A DNA stretch of 64,000 nucleotides from Kandleria vitulina DSM 20405. GTDB taxonomy: Bacteria; Bacillota_I; Bacilli_A; Erysipelotrichales; Coprobacillaceae. Under the pieces are notes generated by a model, which did not search any database, was not told the DNA's origin, and was given only the letters and a program-made list of their open reading frames with translations. Shown piece after piece: positions 60,521 to 64,000 of the stretch. The stretch spans positions 62,001-126,000 of the forward strand of contig NZ_JNKN01000001.1 in assembly GCF_000702065.1 (NCBI RefSeq), read 5' to 3'. The number at the start of each line of letters is the position of its first letter. Within the stretch, counting starts at the first letter, position 1. The translations under genes and the position numbers were made by a program.

Positions 60521-63025
60521 TTATAATAGTTTCTTTAATTCAATAAGTGTTGATAGTGCATCAATTGGTGAAAGCTGCATTGGATCAATTTGTGAAAGCA
60601 TTTTTTCTGCAGCACTTTCTTTTTCTACAATAACAGTATTTGAAGATGCTTCTAGCTTTGTTTCCATGTTATTGTCCTGTAAAGAATCAAGAATGACTTT
60701 AGCGCGGGCAATGACTTCATCAGGAAGCTTGGCTAGCTTAGCAACATTGATCCCATATGATTGTCCTGTTGCCCCTTCTTTGATCTTATAAAGGAACTTG
60801 ATAGAATCATTAGAAACATCTGCACTCGCATGGACATTCTTGATACCTAGATCTTTATTCATTAATGTTAATTCATGATAATGAGTAGAAAATAAAGTCA
60901 ATGCTTTCGTCTTCTTGGCAATATATTCTACGATTCCTTGAGCAAGTGCCATACCATCAAAGGTCGCTGTTCCTCTACCGATTTCATCAAAGATAATCAA
61001 TGAATCTTCAGTTGCATAACGTAAAGCGTTGTTGGCTTCAAGCATTTCTACCATGAATGTAGACTGTCCAGAAACAAGATCATCAGATGCTCCAATTCTT
61101 GTAAAGATCTGATCAAAGATTGGCAGATCTGCTTCTCTAGCCGGTACAAATGATCCCATCTGGGCCATTAAAACAGTTAAAGTAACCTGTCTCATATATG
61201 TTGATTTACCACCCATATTAGGACCAGTAATCATCATGATACGATTCTTTTCATCTAGGTCTACATCATTGGCGATATAGTTCTTTGAAGAAATAACTTC
61301 TTCTACAATTGGATGTTTTCCTTCTACAATATGAAGACGATGTTCATCATTAAATGTTGGTCTTACATATCTATTAGAAGAAGCCACAATCGCTAATGAA
61401 ATATAGACATCCACCTTCGCAACAACTTTAGCGACATCCTGTATCATATGAACATACTGTTTGATATATTGTCTGATCTGAGAAAAGATTTCATATTCCA
61501 ATGATACAATACGATCTTGAGCAGAAAGAATCTTATCTTCCATCTCCTTAAGTTCAGGAGTAATAAAACGTTCTGCATTTGTGAGCGACTGTTTTCTTGT
61601 ATAGTTGAACTCATCTTTTACAAGATTAAGCTGACTCTTTGTTACTTCGATATAATAGCCAAAGACTCTATTATAGCCAATCTTCAGCTTCTGAATACCA
61701 GTACGCTGTTTTTCTTTTTCTTCAAATTCTCTAAGCCAGTTCTGACCGTTCTTTTTGGCATCACGATATTCATCAAGTTCAGCGGAATAGCCTTCTTTGA
61801 TAATATTGCCTTCCTTGATCACAAGTGGTGGATTATCCACAATAGCACTTTCAATAAGCTCAGTAATTGGTGTTAAATCCAATAGCTGTTCAGCTAGCTT
61901 ATTAAGCTTCTCATTTTCTAATGATAACAGCTGATGTTTTAATTCAGGAATTACCTGAAGAGAAGAAGCAATCCACTTTAAGTCTCTCGCGTTAACATTG
62001 CCAAAGGCAATACGACTTGCTAATTTTTCAATATCGTAGATTTCATTGATCATATCCTTGATAGTTTCTCTTTCAATAAGATTATCTACAAAGATTTCTA
62101 CCATATCTAAACGTTCTTCTATAGCGTCTTTATTAAGTAAAGGATGATCAATCCAGCTTTTCAGCATTCTTCCACCCATAGCTGAGTGCGTATGATCCAA
62201 TAGCCAAAGCAATGTCCCATATTTTTCCTGATTGCTGTTTTTTGTTAACTCTAAGGCTTTTTTTGTAGAAGCATCAAGAACTACATAGTTCTGCTGATCA
62301 ACTTCAGTCAATGGCTGAATGTAGTCTAAATCACGCTTCTGTGTTTCTAGCATGTAGTTAAGAAGGTTGCTTGCCACCTTGATTTCTTTTAGGTCACTTA
62401 CGCCTTCAAATAGTTTTTTATATTTATCTTGAATATGTTCATTATCATAATGAGAGATCATTAAAGAATCATCTTCATAACCATCTTGATTCATTACTAA
62501 TTCCTTAAGATCCAATGTTTCAATCTGATTCTTTAATTTACGATCATCTTTTTCAAGATTAAGACAATAGAACTCTCCTGTAGAAATATCAGCGTATGCT
62601 AATGTGTAATGAAAATCAAAGATACCTAGGGCACCGATAAAGTGATTGACTTTCTCATTAAGCTTAAGATCCATAATAGTTCCCGGTGTTACAATCTGTA
62701 CAACACCACGTTCTACAAGTCCCTTTGAAGCTTTAGGGTCAGTCAGCTGTTCTACAATAACAACCTTATGTCCCATCTTGACAAGGTCTTCAATATATCC
62801 CTGTGCTGAATGGAACGGTACACCACACATTGGTACACGTTCACTCACACCAGCGTTTTTTCCTGTTAATGCAATATTCAATGCTTTTGAAGCCACAATG
62901 GCATCATCAAAAAACATCTCATAAAAATCTCCTAATCGATAGAAGACGATGCTGTCCTGATAATCTTTTTTTAATTCAAGATACTTTGTCATCATCGGTG
63001 AATATTTTTCTTTTTTCTTAGCCAT
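60521..63025 (-). CDS. mutS: DNA mismatch repair protein MutS
   Basis: Recognizes mispairs and small loops. ATG 63025 is preceded by AAGGAGG six bases upstream (834 aa); the longer ORF from 63049 lacks one. The mismatch-reading Phe/Glu is in GDFYEMFFDDA near residue 35, Walker A is GPNMGGKSTYMRQ, the signature is IFDEIGRGTATFDGMA, and STHYHELT follows. First gene of the mutS-mutL-miaA operon, 12 bp before mutL. Confidence 0.97.
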   Translation of the reverse strand: MAKKKEKYSPMMTKYLELKKDYQDSIVFYRLGDFYEMFFDDAIVASKALNIALTGKNAGVSERVPMCGVPFHSAQGYIEDLVKMGHKVVIVEQLTDPKASKGLVERGVVQIVTPGTIMDLKLNEKVNHFIGALGIFDFHYTLAYADISTGEFYCLNLEKDDRKLKNQIETLDLKELVMNQDGYEDDSLMISHYDNEHIQDKYKKLFEGVSDLKEIKVASNLLNYMLETQKRDLDYIQPLTEVDQQNYVVLDASTKKALELTKNSNQEKYGTLLWLLDHTHSAMGGRMLKSWIDHPLLNKDAIEERLDMVEIFVDNLIERETIKDMINEIYDIEKLASRIAFGNVNARDLKWIASSLQVIPELKHQLLSLENEKLNKLAEQLLDLTPITELIESAIVDNPPLVIKEGNIIKEGYSAELDEYRDAKKNGQNWLREFEEKEKQRTGIQKLKIGYNRVFGYYIEVTKSQLNLVKDEFNYTRKQSLTNAERFITPELKEMEDKILSAQDRIVSLEYEIFSQIRQYIKQYVHMIQDVAKVVAKVDVYISLAIVASSNRYVRPTFNDEHRLHIVEGKHPIVEEVISSKNYIANDVDLDEKNRIMMITGPNMGGKSTYMRQVTLTVLMAQMGSFVPAREADLPIFDQIFTRIGASDDLVSGQSTFMVEMLEANNALRYATEDSLIIFDEIGRGTATFDGMALAQGIVEYIAKKTKALTLFSTHYHELTLMNKDLGIKNVHASADVSNDSIKFLYKIKEGATGQSYGINVAKLAKLPDEVIARAKVILDSLQDNNMETKLEASSNTVIVEKESAAEKMLSQIDPMQLSPIDALSTLIELKKLL

Positions 63026-63049
63026 GTTAAGCCTCCTTAAAACTATCAT

Positions 63050-63055
63050 ATTATA
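63050..63055 (-). promoter_or_regulatory. -10 box of the mutS operon
   Basis: Minus strand TATAAT, 25 bases before the mutS start; the -35 is not clear. Confidence 0.5.
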
Positions 63056-63247
63056 ACATAATCTCTACTTCGTTTTAAGCACATTTCTCCTTTTATAGAG
63101 ATGTAAAAAAAGATGATTTTTTCAAATAAAAAATGAATCTCTTCTCATTCTTTCTTTCTAAAATATCTTCATGATATCATATTAAAATTTAAGAATAGAT
63201 CTTTCTGCTTATTTAACTCATTAAAACTCAAAAGATTCTATGCACCG

Positions 63248-63273
63248 CCACTATTTAGTGGTTTTTACTTTTT
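63248..63273 (+). terminator. Terminator-like hairpin upstream of the last gene
   Basis: CCAC/GTGG arms (CCACTATTTAGTGG) followed by TTTTTACTTTTTT, on the plus strand, with no plus-strand gene in the preceding 5.7 kb. A TATAAT -10 follows about 12 bases later. The rest of 63056-63328 is A/T-rich without a visible gene. Confidence 0.45.
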
Positions 63274-63328
63274 TATGACATTATAATATAAATAGAGATT
63301 CAATTTGATATTATTAAGGAGTGTTTTT

Positions 63329-64000
63329 ATGAATTTTAAACTAGATGATAACTCCCAAGAAAAAAAGAAATTAAACACAGTTTGGCTGTTTACAGGTCTC
63401 ATTATCGCACTCGTAGCTTTTCTCTGGTTTTTTATGAGCTTTCTAACACCATTTCACGAAACATATGATAAGTTTTCTTCATTCTGGCATATTTCAGTAA
63501 ATGATAAAGTCGTTTATCACGGACGAATAAGTAATTATCGCTTTAATCATATTCATAATAATGATGTAATTACTTTTTCTACAAAAAAGATGATTAACAA
63601 AAATGATACTTCTTTAATGGTCAATGTCCCATTCAGTGCAGTTAAACTCTATCAAAATAAAAAGCTAACGTATACTTATCATGAAAAGAAGAAATTTGTA
63701 CCGATGGCAGTACTTGAGATTCCACTTTCTAAAAGCAATGAAATGCAGGATTTAAAAATTGTAGTAGAACCATCGATCAATGATCCTTTTACAAATATTG
63801 CGGACTTTAGATTAATAAAAAGTGGTACATTGAATGAAACGATAATCAAGGATTCTCCTCAGACTTTGCTGCTGGCAAGCTTTCTTATTTTACTTGGAAT
63901 CATCCTGATTGCCCTGGCTTCTTCGTTAATACGTACTCTCTACCAAGTGTTTGCGATTGGGCTCTACAGTCTGCTTGGAGGCATCTGGATTCTTTGTTGC
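63329..64000 (+). CDS. Membrane sensor-like protein, N-terminal part (runs off window)
   Basis: AAGGAG precedes the ATG at 63329; the frame is open for 224 codons to the edge. A membrane segment at about residues 20-42 is followed by an extracytoplasmic beta-rich domain (about 43-180) and the first of further membrane segments (LLASFLILLGIILIAL, GLYSLLGGIWIL). This is the layout of multi-span sensors that end in GGDEF, kinase or HAMP-type domains; the C-terminal part needed to decide is outside the window. Confidence 0.75.
   Translation, partial: MNFKLDDNSQEKKKLNTVWLFTGLIIALVAFLWFFMSFLTPFHETYDKFSSFWHISVNDKVVYHGRISNYRFNHIHNNDVITFSTKKMINKNDTSLMVNVPFSAVKLYQNKKLTYTYHEKKKFVPMAVLEIPLSKSNEMQDLKIVVEPSINDPFTNIADFRLIKSGTLNETIIKDSPQTLLLASFLILLGIILIALASSLIRTLYQVFAIGLYSLLGGIWILCC

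Overview
This window is AT-rich, gene-dense chromosomal DNA of a low-GC Gram-positive bacterium. The evidence is Shine-Dalgarno sites of the AGGAGG type, EzrA, long-form HPF, a leucine T-box, an S-box before metK, an L20-type leader, CcpA-type cre sites and the MnmL/MnmM tRNA pathway. Gene content looks like an anaerobic gut Firmicute of the Erysipelotrichia kind (Catenibacterium/Kandleria/Coprobacillus-like). The exact genus is my inference and was not tested.

Layout. 1-10130 (minus): a purine operon read fhs-purE-purC-purM-purN-purH(N-domain only)-purD-purL behind a sigma-A promoter and a ZTP riboswitch; purL runs off the left edge. 10136-12257: a LytTR-type regulator, then infC-rpmI-rplT behind an L20-type leader. 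12258-19310: a pseudouridine synthase, glycerate kinase, release factor 3, an M29 aminopeptidase, a cold-shock protein, an M42 peptidase and an orphan BrxF-like P-loop gene under a consensus cre site. 19308-25535: MnmM, a D,D-carboxypeptidase, a two-domain GGCT-like protein, a peroxide pair (bcp-yaaA) and ornithine carbamoyltransferase. 25642-30430: aspartokinase, RibU with an FMN riboswitch, a putative metal exporter behind a palindromic promoter and an L,D-transpeptidase. 30866-34437: an overlapping SseB-like/KptA/phosphatase operon and a secreted coiled-coil protein. 34835-40879: leuS with its T-box and two ABC fusion proteins.

40938-47579: MnmL, HPF, metK with its S-box, an Nfu-type scaffold, eight tRNA genes that include a tandem Gly-Lys duplication, and thiI with its cysteine desulfurase. 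47662-53839: ezrA, rpsD with a leader, and several small or little-known proteins. 53871-55709: an intact IS200/IS605 element (tnpA, tnpB, omegaRNA region) whose right end supplies the stop codon of dtd. 55706-63025: dtd, rarA and the mutS-mutL-miaA operon. 63329-64000: the start of a membrane protein.

How the genes connect. Formate-THF ligase at the head of the pur operon supplies 10-formyl-THF to PurN, and the ZTP riboswitch senses shortage of that cofactor. MnmM, MnmL, ThiI with its desulfurase, MiaA, Dtd and KptA form a scattered tRNA/RNA modification and quality-control set. The observations I rate highest are: MutL has lost all three endonuclease metal-binding motifs; a BrxF-like gene stands outside any visible BREX locus; the IS605 insertion can be undone on paper to restore a dtd stop codon; and KptA is translationally coupled to a PTP-like phosphatase. 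I did not see a complete, unmistakably new multi-gene system.
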